Made by a program: the position numbers and the translations under genes. From Janthinobacterium sp. (lineage in GTDB: Bacteria > Pseudomonadota > Gammaproteobacteria > Burkholderiales > Burkholderiaceae_D): a stretch of 64,000 nucleotides of DNA. The notes under the pieces are model-generated. The model was not told the origin of the DNA. It worked only from the letters and a program-made list of their open reading frames with translations, and did not search any database. Shown one piece after another: positions 36,916 to 46,175 of the stretch (within the stretch, counting starts at the first letter, position 1; every line of letters begins with the position of its first letter). The stretch is from NCBI GenBank assembly GCA_003133225.1, contig PKWL01000069.1:1-64000 (forward strand), given 5' to 3'.

Positions 36916-38301
36916 ATGCTCGCCCTGTCGAAAACCATTTTCAAAGCGTACGATATTCGCGGCATCATCGGCTCGACCCTTGATGCCGGGGTGGCTCGAC
37001 AAATTGGGTACGGGTTCGGCCTAGCCGTGCGCGCCAAGGGCGAAACGCGGGTCCTGATCGGCCGCGACGGCCGCCTGTCTGGTCCGGAATTGGCGGCGGC
37101 GCTGGCGCTGGGCCTGCGCTCGGCCGGGGTCGACGTGACCGATCTGGGCTTAGTCGCGACGCCGATGTTGTATTTCGCTACCGAAGAACTCGATGCGAAG
37201 TCGGGCATCATGGTCACCGGCAGCCACAATCCGCCCGAGTACAATGGCTTTAAGATGGTGCTGGCGGGCGAGTGCATGCATGGCGCGTCGATCCAAGCTT
37301 TGTACCAAAGCATCGTCAACCGCGAGCACGGCGCGCCGCACAGCGTCAGCGGTTCGTATTCCACCCATGCGATCGGCGCGGCCTATCTTGCCCGCATCAC
37401 GCAAGGAATCAAGCTGGAGCGTCCGATCAAGCTTGCGCTCGATTGCGGCAATGGCGTCGCTGGCGCCTTCGCCGGTGACTTGTATCGGGGCATGGGCTGC
37501 GAAGTGATCGAGCTGTTTTGCGAAGTCGACGGTAACTTTCCGAACCATCACCCGGATCCGGCCCAAGCTGAAAACCTGCAAGACCTGATCTGCTGCCTGC
37601 AGCAAACCGATGCCGAGATCGGCATTGCATTCGACGGCGATGGCGACCGCTTGGGTGTCGTCACCAAGGATGGTCAGATCATCTACCCGGACCGTCAGCT
37701 GATGTTGTTTGCGGCGGACGTGCTGAGCCGGCATGAGGGCGCCCAAATCCTGTACGACGTCAAATGCACGCGCCACCTGGGGCCATGGATCAGCCGCCAC
37801 GGCGGCCGCCCGCTGATGTGGAAAACTGGCCACTCGCTGGTCAAGGCCAAACTACGCGAAACGGGCGCCGCGCTGGGCGGCGAAATGAGCGGCCACATCT
37901 TTTTCAAGGAGCGCTGGTACGGCTTCGACGATGGGCTGTACGCCGGCGCGCGCCTGCTGGAAATCCTGTCGCGCGCGCCCGACCCCTCCGCCTTGCTCAA
38001 TGCCTTGCCGCAATCGCTTAGCACCCCGGAACTCCACCTCACATTGCAAGAAGGTGAAAACGTGACCTTGATCGAGCACCTGCGCGCGCATGCCAAATTC
38101 CCCGGCAACTTGCAAATCATCGACATCGACGGCGTCCGCGTGGAATACGCCGACGGTTTCGGGCTGGCTCGTTCGTCCAACACGACGCCAGTGCTGATGC
38201 TGCGTTTCGAGGCTGAAACGGCGCCCGCGCTGGCCCGCATACAGGCACAATTTAGGAGCGCGATCATGGCCGCCAAGCCCGATGCCGTGTTGCCGTTTTG
38301 A
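36916..38301 (+). CDS. Phosphomannomutase/phosphoglucomutase
   Basis: A 461-residue alpha-D-phosphohexomutase that interconverts the 1- and 6-phosphates of mannose or glucose for surface polysaccharides and LPS. KAYDIRGIIG starts the N-terminal domain. The phospho-Ser loop is GIMVTGSHNPPEYNGFKM near residue 100, the metal loop is FDGDGDRLGVV near 240, and GEMSGHIFFKERWYGFDDG carries the sugar-binding site near 325. The closest named family is AlgC/ManB-like PMM/PGM. It overlaps waaC by four bases. Confidence 0.95.
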   Translation: MLALSKTIFKAYDIRGIIGSTLDAGVARQIGYGFGLAVRAKGETRVLIGRDGRLSGPELAAALALGLRSAGVDVTDLGLVATPMLYFATEELDAKSGIMVTGSHNPPEYNGFKMVLAGECMHGASIQALYQSIVNREHGAPHSVSGSYSTHAIGAAYLARITQGIKLERPIKLALDCGNGVAGAFAGDLYRGMGCEVIELFCEVDGNFPNHHPDPAQAENLQDLICCLQQTDAEIGIAFDGDGDRLGVVTKDGQIIYPDRQLMLFAADVLSRHEGAQILYDVKCTRHLGPWISRHGGRPLMWKTGHSLVKAKLRETGAALGGEMSGHIFFKERWYGFDDGLYAGARLLEILSRAPDPSALLNALPQSLSTPELHLTLQEGENVTLIEHLRAHAKFPGNLQIIDIDGVRVEYADGFGLARSSNTTPVLMLRFEAETAPALARIQAQFRSAIMAAKPDAVLPF

Positions 38302-39296
38302 TGAAAACAGGAGTGAACCAGCCCTTGAACATCTTGCTCGTTCGCGTCTCCTCTTTGGGCGACGTGCTGCATAATTTGCCCATCGTGTCCGATATCGCCC
38401 GTCATTTTCCCGATGCCAATATCGACTGGGTGGTGGAAGAAGGTTACACCAGCTTGGTACGCTTGAACGCCCGCGTGCGCACCGTCATTCCCTACGCGCT
38501 ACGGCGCTGGCGCAAGAGCTTGAACCGCTCTAGCACCAGAGCGCAAATCGCGGCTTTTTTCCACGCGCTACGCCATCAGCCGTACGACTATGTGTTCGAC
38601 ACCCAAGGCTTGCTGAAAACCGGCATTATCATGGGCGCGGCGCGCCTGAACCCGGGCGGCCAGAAAGTCGGGCTGGCCAATGGCAGCGAAGGCTCCGGTT
38701 ACGAAGGCGTCTCGCGCCTGTTCCATACGAAGAGCATTCGCCTCGACCCGCGCACCCACGCCGTCGCGCGCGGCCGTCTGGTGGTCGCTGCGGCGCTCGG
38801 TTACACGATTGACAGCTTGCCCGATTTCGGCTTGACGTCGGGCGCGGCTGCGCGCCCGGACTGGCTGCCGTCCGAGCCCTACGCCGTCTATTTTCACGGC
38901 ACGGCGCGCACAGCCAAAAAATGGGCGCTGCAGAACTGGATCGCGCTCGGTCATCAACTAGAACCGATGCCTATCTTATTGCCGTGGGCTTCGGCCGAAG
39001 AGCACGCCGCAGCGAAGTGGATGGCGAGCAAGCTGAAAAACGCACGCGTGCTTCCCAAATTATCGATGGATGATGCCGTCGCCCTGGCACGCCACGCGGC
39101 GCTGGCGATTGGCGTCGATACCGGCTTGACTCATGTCGCCGCCGCATTCGCGCGTCCGACTGTGGAACTGTATTGCGATTCGCCGCGCTGGAAGACGGAG
39201 GGCAACTGGTCGCCCAACATCATCAACCTGGGCCAGTGTGGGGCCCCGCCCGACGTCGGCGCAGTCATCGCTGCCGCAGCGCACTTGCTGGCTTGA
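38298..39296 (+). CDS. waaC: Lipopolysaccharide heptosyltransferase I
   Basis: A 332-residue GT9 enzyme that adds the first L-glycero-D-manno-heptose to Kdo2-lipid A. LLVRVSSLGDVLHNLPIVSDI, DWVVEEGYTSLV, and FDTQGLLKTG are N-domain signatures. HGTARTAKKW near 195 and GVDTGLTHVAAAFARPTVELY near 273 form the C-domain ADP-heptose site. It is directly followed by waaA, two bases between stop and start. Confidence 0.95.
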   Translation: MMKTGVNQPLNILLVRVSSLGDVLHNLPIVSDIARHFPDANIDWVVEEGYTSLVRLNARVRTVIPYALRRWRKSLNRSSTRAQIAAFFHALRHQPYDYVFDTQGLLKTGIIMGAARLNPGGQKVGLANGSEGSGYEGVSRLFHTKSIRLDPRTHAVARGRLVVAAALGYTIDSLPDFGLTSGAAARPDWLPSEPYAVYFHGTARTAKKWALQNWIALGHQLEPMPILLPWASAEEHAAAKWMASKLKNARVLPKLSMDDAVALARHAALAIGVDTGLTHVAAAFARPTVELYCDSPRWKTEGNWSPNIINLGQCGAPPDVGAVIAAAAHLLA

Positions 39297-39298
39297 AC

Positions 39299-40588
39299 AT
39301 GCGCATCCCCTATTCCCTGATGTGGTGGCTCGCCTTGCCGCTGGTTCTGGCCCGGCTGTGGCTGCGCGGACGACAAGAGCCCGGTTACCGCCAGTTCTGG
39401 GGCGAGCGGCTCGGCTTCTACGGGCCCCGGCCGGCACCGCGTCCGGCCATCTGGGTGCACGCTGTTTCAGTGGGCGAAACGCGCGCGGCCGAACCCCTAG
39501 TCGACGCTCTGCTGGCCGCCTATCCCGCAGCGCGCATCGTTCTCACCCACATGACGCCGACCGGGCGCGCCACCGGCAAGGCGCTGTTTTCCAAACATGG
39601 GACGCGCTTGACTCAGTCTTACCTGCCCTACGACACGGGCACCATGGTGAGCCGTTTCATCCGCCACTTCGGGCCGTCCATCTGCATCTTGATGGAAACG
39701 GAAGTGTGGCCAAACCTGATTGCCGTTTGCGCCAGCCACGACGTTCCGGTCGCGCTCGTCAACGCGCGCCTGTCCGAACGCTCGATGGGCAGGGCGCAGC
39801 GTTTTGGCAAGCTGATGCTGGACGCGGCGCGCGCCATTTCCTTGGTCGCAGCCCAGACCGAGGCCGACGCGGCCCGCATACGCGCTCTGGGCGCGCTAAA
39901 TGTCGTGGTCACCGGCAGCATCAAATTCGACGTCATCGTGCCTCCTGCGGCCGTGACGGCCGGGGCGCGGCTGCGGCGCCAGATCGGCGAACGCCCGGTG
40001 CTGCTGTGCGCCAGCACGCGCGAGGGGGAAGAAGCGCTCATCCTCGACGCGTTTCAAAGCGCGCCCGTGGCGGCCGACCTGCTGCTCATCATCGTCCCGC
40101 GCCACCCGCAGCGCTTCGATAGCGTGGCTGCCATGATCGGCGCGCGCGCCATACCTTGGCGCCGCCGCTCGCAACTGGGGCAAGACGGCGGCGCCGTGGC
40201 GCCCGCCATACAGGTGCTGTTGGGCGATTCCATGGGCGAGATGTTTGCCTATTATGCCGCTTGCAATTGCGCGTTTATCGGTGGCAGCTTGTTGCCGCTG
40301 GGCGGGCAAAATCTGATCGAAGCATGTGCGCTGGGAAAACCGGTGCTGATCGGGCCCCATACCTTCAACTTTGCCCTGGTCACCGAAGATGCGATCGCCA
40401 CCGGTGCGGCCCTGCGTGTGCCCGACGCTAGAGCGTTGATGCAACAAGCGTCGCATCTGCTAGCAGATGGCGCCCGCTCCCGCTCTATGGGCCAGCACGC
40501 CTTCGCCTTCGCCAATCAATATCGCGGTGCAACCGGACGTACCTTGGCGCTGTTGTCGCCTCTCATCCGTCCCACGAGTTCGGCCTAA
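39299..40588 (+). CDS. waaA: 3-deoxy-D-manno-octulosonic acid (Kdo) transferase
   Basis: Transfers Kdo from CMP-Kdo to the lipid A precursor on the inner face of the membrane. The 429-residue protein shows an N-terminal anchor (about 5-22), WVHAVSVGETRAAEPLV with the acceptor-site Glu, the METEVWPNLI and LVNARLSERS motifs, VTGSIKFDV, and the GGSLLPLGGQNLIEACALGKPV donor-binding motif near 330. ATG 39299 is chosen; the same frame is open upstream only inside waaC. Confidence 0.96.
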   Translation: MRIPYSLMWWLALPLVLARLWLRGRQEPGYRQFWGERLGFYGPRPAPRPAIWVHAVSVGETRAAEPLVDALLAAYPAARIVLTHMTPTGRATGKALFSKHGTRLTQSYLPYDTGTMVSRFIRHFGPSICILMETEVWPNLIAVCASHDVPVALVNARLSERSMGRAQRFGKLMLDAARAISLVAAQTEADAARIRALGALNVVVTGSIKFDVIVPPAAVTAGARLRRQIGERPVLLCASTREGEEALILDAFQSAPVAADLLLIIVPRHPQRFDSVAAMIGARAIPWRRRSQLGQDGGAVAPAIQVLLGDSMGEMFAYYAACNCAFIGGSLLPLGGQNLIEACALGKPVLIGPHTFNFALVTEDAIATGAALRVPDARALMQQASHLLADGARSRSMGQHAFAFANQYRGATGRTLALLSPLIRPTSSA

Positions 40589-40613
40589 ATGTCGGGGCAG
40601 CGCTGAGCCCGGC

Positions 40614-41492
40614 CTACGAAAAAAACGCCGGCAGCTCTTGCGCCCGCTTGCGCAGCGCCCGCTTGGCGCCATCGTAGTCCGGGTAAATCGACGCGACGGT
40701 GGCCCAAAAGCGTGGGCTGTGATTCATTTCCAGCAAGTGCGACAGCTCGTGCGCCACCACGTAATCGATCAGCGCCAAAGAAAAATGGACCAAACGCCAG
40801 TTCAGCCGGATCTTGCGCTGCGCCGTGCACGAGCCCCAGCGCGTCACGGCCGACGACAAGGCAAACGAATGGTAGCCTACGCCCAGCCGGGCCGCATACA
40901 AATCGAGGCGCTCGGCGAACAGGCGGCGCGCGTCTTGTTGCAGCCAGGCCCGCACCCGTTCCTTTAATTGCTGCTCCGTGCTGACCGGAGTTAGCCACAC
41001 GTTGAGCTCGAGGGTATGGGGATTGAAGGTGGCGCGGTGGCGCGCCGCCTGGTGCAGGCGCAAGATGATTTCGCCGCCCAGATAGGGCAGGGCGGCGCCG
41101 TCGCGCCATACCACGGGCGGGCGTTGCAGGCGCTGCGCGTGCCGCTCGTGGCGTTCGTGCAGCTTGGTTAGGATCCAGCCTTGCTTGGCGCGGATGGCGT
41201 TATCAATTTCGGTCAGGGAGATGCGCTTGGGCGCGGTCACGCGCAAGCCGTTGTCGTCGATCATGAAACCGATGGAGCGCCGCGTTGAACGGCACAGCAG
41301 GTATTCAATCTTATGCGGGCCCAGCTGCAACTGTCGGCGCGGCGGCGCCTGCGCTGATGGCGGCGCCGGCGGTGGCATGGCCGGTGCCGGGATCGGGCCC
41401 GAACGGGAACCCGGCGCCGGCGCCGGCGCCGGCGCCGCCACATCGGGCCCTAACCAATCCAGTTGCAAAGCGTTGACGGTGAGTGACTTCAT
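40614..41492 (-). CDS. YgjP/DUF45-type metallopeptidase
   Basis: A 292-residue protein whose C-terminal two-thirds is the YgjP-like (DUF45, SprT-related) domain with HELSHLLEMNHSPRFW (His248, Glu249, His252) plus the TRWGSCTAQRKIRLNWRL strand near 217-234. The first 50 residues include a Pro-Ala repeat (VAAPAPAPAPG, PAPAMPPPAPP) that other members lack. Function is unresolved: some annotations name UTP pyrophosphatase, while the motif suggests zinc protease. It is the last gene of the lnt-glyQS-gmhB-plsC run. Confidence 0.88.
   Translation of the reverse strand: MKSLTVNALQLDWLGPDVAAPAPAPAPGSRSGPIPAPAMPPPAPPSAQAPPRRQLQLGPHKIEYLLCRSTRRSIGFMIDDNGLRVTAPKRISLTEIDNAIRAKQGWILTKLHERHERHAQRLQRPPVVWRDGAALPYLGGEIILRLHQAARHRATFNPHTLELNVWLTPVSTEQQLKERVRAWLQQDARRLFAERLDLYAARLGVGYHSFALSSAVTRWGSCTAQRKIRLNWRLVHFSLALIDYVVAHELSHLLEMNHSPRFWATVASIYPDYDGAKRALRKRAQELPAFFS
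41413..41436. repeat. Four-copy ggcgcc hexamer repeat within the metallopeptidase gene
   Basis: Four perfect tandem copies of ggcgcc, encoding part of the Ala-Pro linker. Length change by one unit keeps the frame. Confidence 0.85.
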
Positions 41493-41536
41493 GTGCTGCC
41501 TTAGCGTCGGTTCCTGGATTAATGCGCCAATCCCGT

Positions 41537-42277
41537 CTAACCAGCGTTGTAGGCGTGAGGCGAAATGACGCGCATTTCTGATTCTATCCAATTTTCCACC
41601 TGTTGCATCATGCTGTCCGGAGTCTGTCTGTCAGGCGAAATGGGTTTGCCGATCGAGACCGTGATCAAGCCGGGTCGCTTCAAAAAAGACTGTTTGGGCC
41701 AGCATTCACCGGAGTTGTGGGCGATCGGCACGACTACGGCACCCGTCTCGATCGCCAAGCGCGTGCCACCGCTTTTGTACTTGCCTTTTTGTCCGACCGG
41801 AGTGCGCGTGCCTTCCGGGAACATGATAATCCATTGGCCGTCCGCCAAGCGGCGTTTGCCTTGCGCCACGACGTGCTTGAACGCGAACTTTCCCTTGCTG
41901 CGGTCGATCGGTATCATGCGGAGCAGAGCCATGCCCCAGCCGAAGAATGGAATGTAGAGGATTTCCTTTTTGAACACGTAGACCAGCGGGCGCGGCAAAC
42001 TAGGCAGCAGGAAAATCGTTTCCCAGGCTGACTGATGTTTGGACAGCACGATGGCCGGCGCATCGGGAAAATTCTCCGCGCCTTTGATTTGATAGCGGAT
42101 GCCGCAAATGACTTTGGCGCACCAGATGATGAACACGTTCCAGCGCGAGGTCACATAAAAGCGCCGGTTGTAGGGCAGCGGGGCGGCGAGGAGGCAGACG
42201 CAGGCCCAGATAACGGTGGCGACGGTCATGACCAGCATGAACAGCGAGGAACGGAGATACAGGGAAAGATGACGCAA
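41537..42277 (-). CDS. plsC: 1-acyl-sn-glycerol-3-phosphate acyltransferase (PlsC type)
   Basis: A 246-residue membrane acyltransferase with an N-terminal membrane segment (about 12-35), the catalytic box SKHQSAWETIFLLP (His81, with Glu86 where Asp is more common), and FPEGTRTPVGQKGKYKSG near 155. It makes phosphatidic acid from lysophosphatidic acid. It lies directly after gmhB, in the usual Burkholderiales order glyS-gmhB-plsC, and is the better candidate for the housekeeping PlsC of the two paralogues. Confidence 0.93.
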   Translation of the reverse strand: MRHLSLYLRSSLFMLVMTVATVIWACVCLLAAPLPYNRRFYVTSRWNVFIIWCAKVICGIRYQIKGAENFPDAPAIVLSKHQSAWETIFLLPSLPRPLVYVFKKEILYIPFFGWGMALLRMIPIDRSKGKFAFKHVVAQGKRRLADGQWIIMFPEGTRTPVGQKGKYKSGGTRLAIETGAVVVPIAHNSGECWPKQSFLKRPGLITVSIGKPISPDRQTPDSMMQQVENWIESEMRVISPHAYNAG

Positions 42278-42289
42278 TGCGCTCTCCAG

Positions 42290-42853
42290 TCAAATGCCGA
42301 CGCAGGCTTGCGCCGCCGCCGTTTTCAGCAAGTGATGCACGGTCGCGGCCAAGTCTGGAAAGACCATGGTGCCGGGCGGCAAGCCGCCGGTGGCATGCGT
42401 CTTTTCGCCCTTGCCCGTTAACACGAGGCAGGGCGCACAGCCGCAGTTGAAGCCGGCCTGCAGGTCGCGCAGCGAGTCGCCCACCGCCGGCACGCTTTTC
42501 AGGCTGGTTTGATAGCGGCGCCCGATGGCGTCGAACATGCCCGCCTTCGGCTTGCGGCAATCGCAGTTGTCGGCGGCCGAATGGGGGCAAAAAAAGATGG
42601 CGTCGATGGTGGCGCCGGCCTGCTGCGCCAAGGCGTGCATTTTCTGATGGATCGCATTTAACATAGTCATGTCGAAAATCTCGCGCGCGATGCCGGACTG
42701 GTTAGATGCCACCACGACCCGGTAACCGGCTTGGTTCAAGCGCGCAATCGATTCGAGCGAGCCCGGGATCGGCAGCCACTCGGCGGGCGATTTGATAAAG
42801 CTGGGCGAATCATGGTTGATCACGCCGTCGCGGTCGAGGATGATCAGTTTCAT
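42290..42853 (-). CDS. gmhB: D-glycero-beta-D-manno-heptose-1,7-bisphosphate 7-phosphatase
   Basis: A 187-residue HAD-family phosphatase of the ADP-heptose pathway. The nucleophile motif is IILDRDGVIN (Asp7, Asp9). The zinc-binding loop FFCPHSAADNCDCRKPKAGM near residues 90-110 is diagnostic of GmhB, and AVGDSLRDLQAG provides motif III. The start begins MKLIILDRDG; 23 additional upstream residues are not family-like. It supplies heptose for the waaC product encoded 4 kb away. Confidence 0.95.
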   Translation of the reverse strand: MKLIILDRDGVINHDSPSFIKSPAEWLPIPGSLESIARLNQAGYRVVVASNQSGIAREIFDMTMLNAIHQKMHALAQQAGATIDAIFFCPHSAADNCDCRKPKAGMFDAIGRRYQTSLKSVPAVGDSLRDLQAGFNCGCAPCLVLTGKGEKTHATGGLPPGTMVFPDLAATVHHLLKTAAAQACVGI

Positions 42854-43010
42854 CAGGATCTTTCCACGCCACGGCAAAGGGCGGCCGGGCGCGGCCATAG
42901 TGGAAGCAGATCCGTATTGCAAAGCTGAGATTGAGGGAATCGGTGTGCTGCGCTTGTGTGCATGATCCTGACCTGCGTTTAACGTCGAAAAAAGGCGACG
43001 CTGGGGGTGG

Positions 43011-43033
43011 AAACCCCGCTCTTTTAGCGGGGG
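43011..43033 (-). terminator. Possible terminator of glyS
   Basis: On the minus strand a seven-base-pair GC-rich stem (43032-43026 with 43020-43014) is followed by only three T. A second short stem with a T-rich loop lies at about 42983-43000. Together they could end the glyS transcript or lower read-through into gmhB. Confidence 0.4.
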
Positions 43034-43043
43034 ACGCTTGCCT

Positions 43044-45137
43044 CTATGCCGCGAGTTTCGAGATGTCGGCGACGCGGTTCATCATGCCGTGCAGGCAAGA
43101 TAGCAGCGCCAGACGGTTGTTGCGTAAGGCCACATCGTCGGCCATCACCATCACGTTGTTGAAGAAGGCATCGACTTGGTCGCGCAATTGCGCCAGCCTC
43201 TTCAAGGTGGCGCTGAAGTCGCCCCGCTCAAAAGCCGCGTCCACGTCCGGCTGGGCGCGCTTTACCGCTGCCGCCAGAGCGCGCTCCGCCTCTTCTTGCA
43301 GCAAGGACGGGTCGACCTCGCTAAGGACGGCTTCGGTCTTCTTTAAAATGTTGGTGATGCGCTTGTTGGCCGCAGCCAGCGACGCGCTTTCTGGCAGCGC
43401 AGCAAAAGCTTGCACCGCTTCCAGACGCTGCACGATATCGTCTACGCGGTCTGGATTTTGCGCCACCACCGCTTCGATCTCGCTGGGCGAGAAGCCGCGC
43501 TCGCGCAGGATGCCGCGCAGGCGCTCGAGCATGAAAACCGTGACCTCCTGGGCCGGGTTGTGGAAGCCGGGGATGGCCGCAAATTGCTTTGCCGCATCCC
43601 CTAGCAGAGCCTGGATCGACAGCGGCAGGCGCTTTTCGATCAGCATGCGCAAAACGCCAAGAGCGTGGCGGCGCAGCGCAAACGGATCCTTGTCGCCCGT
43701 TGGCTGGAGCCCGATGCTCCAGATGCCAACAAGAGTTTCCAGCTTGTCGGCCAAGGCCACGGCGGTGCCGGTGGCGCTGCTGGGCAAGGAGTCGCCGGCG
43801 AAGCGCGGCTGATAGTGTTCGGATGCGGCCAGCGCCACTTCCGCCGCTTCGCCATCATGGCGCGCGTAATAGGTGCCCATGATGCCTTGCAGTTCGGGAA
43901 ATTCGCTCACCATGCCCGTTAGCAGATCGGCCTTGGCCAGCATGGCGCCGCGCTCGGCGAGGGCAACATCAAAGCCCAACTTGCCCGCGATCGCGGCGGC
44001 GAGCGCCTTGACGCGCTCCATGCGCTGCGCCTGGCTGCCGAGCTTGTTGTGGTAGACCACGTTGGCCAGCAGTGGCAGGCGCGATTCCAGCGTTTTTTTC
44101 TTGTCTTGCTCGAAAAAGAATTTGGCGTCCGACAGGCGCGGACGCACCACGCGCTCATTGCCGCCGATGATATGGGACGGCGTTGCCGTCTCGATGTTCG
44201 AGACGATCAGGAAGCGGGAACGCAGCTTGCCCTCGGCATCCGTCAGCGCGAAATACTTCTGGTTGGTCTGCATGGTGAGAATCAGGCACTCTTGCGGCAC
44301 GCTCAGGAACTCTTCTTCGAAGTGGCATTCGTAGACCACCGGCCATTCGACCAAGGCGCAAACTTCGTCGAGCAGCGCTTCCGGCATCAGTACCTGGTCC
44401 GGCCCGGCTTTTTCCAAGAGCTGCGCGCGGATTTTTTCCTTGCGCGCCTCGCTGCTGGCGATGACTTTGCCTTCGCAGGCTAGAGTTTCGGCGTAGTTGT
44501 CGGCATGCGCGAATGGGATGGGGCGCGCCCCATCCGCCGTCAAAAATCGGTGACCGAGGCTGGTGGCGCCGGCAGACAGGCCCAGCAACGTCAGTGGCAC
44601 GATACGAGTGCCGTGCAGGGCCATCAGGCGATGCGCGGGGCGCACGAACTGGACGGTGGTGCCGCCAGGGCGCTGGTAACTCATCAGTTTCGGGATCGGC
44701 AATTTGGCGCTCGCTTCTTCCAGCGCCGCCTGCAAGCCGGCCCGCAAACTGATGCCGGGCGCCGTATAAGTATAGAAAAAGCTGTCGGCCTTGCCGTCGG
44801 CGGCACGCTCGAGATCGGCTACGGCCACGTCCGGAAAGCCCAAGGCGGCCAGTTTTTTCGCCAGCGGGGCGGTGCCGGCGCCATTCGCGTCGAGCGCCAC
44901 GCTTAGCGGCAGCACTTTGACGCGAATCGATTTTTCAGGCGACATGGAGCGCACGTGGGTGATCGAAACGGCGAGGCGGCGCGGCGTAGCATACGCGGTG
45001 GCCACGCTGTCGTCTTCCAGGAAGTCGCGTGCCTCTAGGCCATTTTTGATGCCGGCGGCAAACGACGCGCCCAGCTTGGCCAACGCCTTGGGCGGCAATT
45101 CTTCCGTCAACAATTCAATTAATAGTGTTTGGATCAT
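43044..45137 (-). CDS. glyS: Glycyl-tRNA synthetase beta subunit
   Basis: The 697-residue beta chain of the alpha2-beta2 enzyme. It begins [19 protein letters not shown] and shows the family segments [66 protein letters not shown] and the HD-like [29 protein letters not shown]. The tail [21 protein letters not shown] is typical. ATG 45137 overlaps the glyQ stop by four bases, so the subunits are translated in a coupled way. Confidence 0.98.
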   Translation of the reverse strand: MIQTLLIELLTEELPPKALAKLGASFAAGIKNGLEARDFLEDDSVATAYATPRRLAVSITHVRSMSPEKSIRVKVLPLSVALDANGAGTAPLAKKLAALGFPDVAVADLERAADGKADSFFYTYTAPGISLRAGLQAALEEASAKLPIPKLMSYQRPGGTTVQFVRPAHRLMALHGTRIVPLTLLGLSAGATSLGHRFLTADGARPIPFAHADNYAETLACEGKVIASSEARKEKIRAQLLEKAGPDQVLMPEALLDEVCALVEWPVVYECHFEEEFLSVPQECLILTMQTNQKYFALTDAEGKLRSRFLIVSNIETATPSHIIGGNERVVRPRLSDAKFFFEQDKKKTLESRLPLLANVVYHNKLGSQAQRMERVKALAAAIAGKLGFDVALAERGAMLAKADLLTGMVSEFPELQGIMGTYYARHDGEAAEVALAASEHYQPRFAGDSLPSSATGTAVALADKLETLVGIWSIGLQPTGDKDPFALRRHALGVLRMLIEKRLPLSIQALLGDAAKQFAAIPGFHNPAQEVTVFMLERLRGILRERGFSPSEIEAVVAQNPDRVDDIVQRLEAVQAFAALPESASLAAANKRITNILKKTEAVLSEVDPSLLQEEAERALAAAVKRAQPDVDAAFERGDFSATLKRLAQLRDQVDAFFNNVMVMADDVALRNNRLALLSCLHGMMNRVADISKLAA

Positions 45138-46057
45138 GGGGTGTCTTGTCCTTCGCCGTTGGTCGGGCCGCACATCGGGAAACCGAGCCGCTCGCGCGAA
45201 TCATAATAGGCTTGGGCGACCAGGCGCGAGAGCGTGCGCACGCGCCCGATGTAGGCTGCGCGCTCGGTCACGGAAATGGCGCCGCGGGCATCGAGCATGT
45301 TAAAGCTGTGCGAAGCCTTCATGATTTTTTCATACGCAGGCAAGGTCAGCTGCAATTGGATCAGACGCTTCGCTTCCGATTCGTCGTTTGCAAATTGTTC
45401 AAACAGCAAGTCAGTATTGGCGTGCTCGAAGTTGTAAGCTGATTGCTCCACCTCATTTTGATGGAACACGTCGCCGTAGGTCAGTTTTTTCGTGACGCCG
45501 TTTTCCTGCCACTCGGTCCAGACCAGGTCGTAGACGTTTTCCACGCCCTGCAGGTACATGGCCAGACGCTCGATTCCGTACGTGATTTCTCCCAGCACCG
45601 GCTTGCAATCGAGGCCTCCCACTTGCTGGAAGTAGGTAAATTGCGTCACTTCCATGCCGTTTAGCCACACTTCCCAGCCTAGGCCCCAAGCGCCGAGAGT
45701 CGGGCTTTCCCAGTCGTCTTCGACAAAGCGCACGTCGTTTTGCTGCAAGTTCAGGCCGAGCGCGGCCAAGGAGCCCAGATACAAGTCGAGGATGTTTTCC
45801 GGCGCCGGTTTTAGCACCACCTGGTATTGGTAGTAATGTTGCATGCGGTTCGGGTTGGCGCCATAGCGGCCGTCCTTCGGCCGCCGCGACGGCTGCACGT
45901 ACGCTGCGCGCCAAGGCTCGGGACCGATCGCACGCAGGAAGGTGGCGGTGTGGAAAGTGCCGGCGCCCACTTCCATGTCGTAGGGCTGAAGCAGGGCGCA
46001 ACCCTGTTGATCCCAGTAAGTTTGTAGCTTCAGAATAATTTGTTGAAATGTAAGCAT
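45134..46057 (-). CDS. glyQ: Glycyl-tRNA synthetase alpha subunit
   Basis: The 307-residue catalytic alpha chain. [74 protein letters not shown] and [34 protein letters not shown] hold the class II active-site motifs. Length is normal. It precedes glyS in one operon, and lnt lies upstream in the same direction with a gap of about 120 bases. Confidence 0.98.
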   Translation of the reverse strand: MLTFQQIILKLQTYWDQQGCALLQPYDMEVGAGTFHTATFLRAIGPEPWRAAYVQPSRRPKDGRYGANPNRMQHYYQYQVVLKPAPENILDLYLGSLAALGLNLQQNDVRFVEDDWESPTLGAWGLGWEVWLNGMEVTQFTYFQQVGGLDCKPVLGEITYGIERLAMYLQGVENVYDLVWTEWQENGVTKKLTYGDVFHQNEVEQSAYNFEHANTDLLFEQFANDESEAKRLIQLQLTLPAYEKIMKASHSFNMLDARGAISVTERAAYIGRVRTLSRLVAQAYYDSRERLGFPMCGPTNGEGQDTP

Positions 46058-46175
46058 CGTGTTTGGTCTATGCGCGCATGATGGGCGCGAGCGTTAAGGT
46101 TTCGCTAAAGCCCTTGATTCTAGCGGGTTTTGAAGGGGGGCTGTGACACTTCTATCAACGGCATGAGCCACAACG

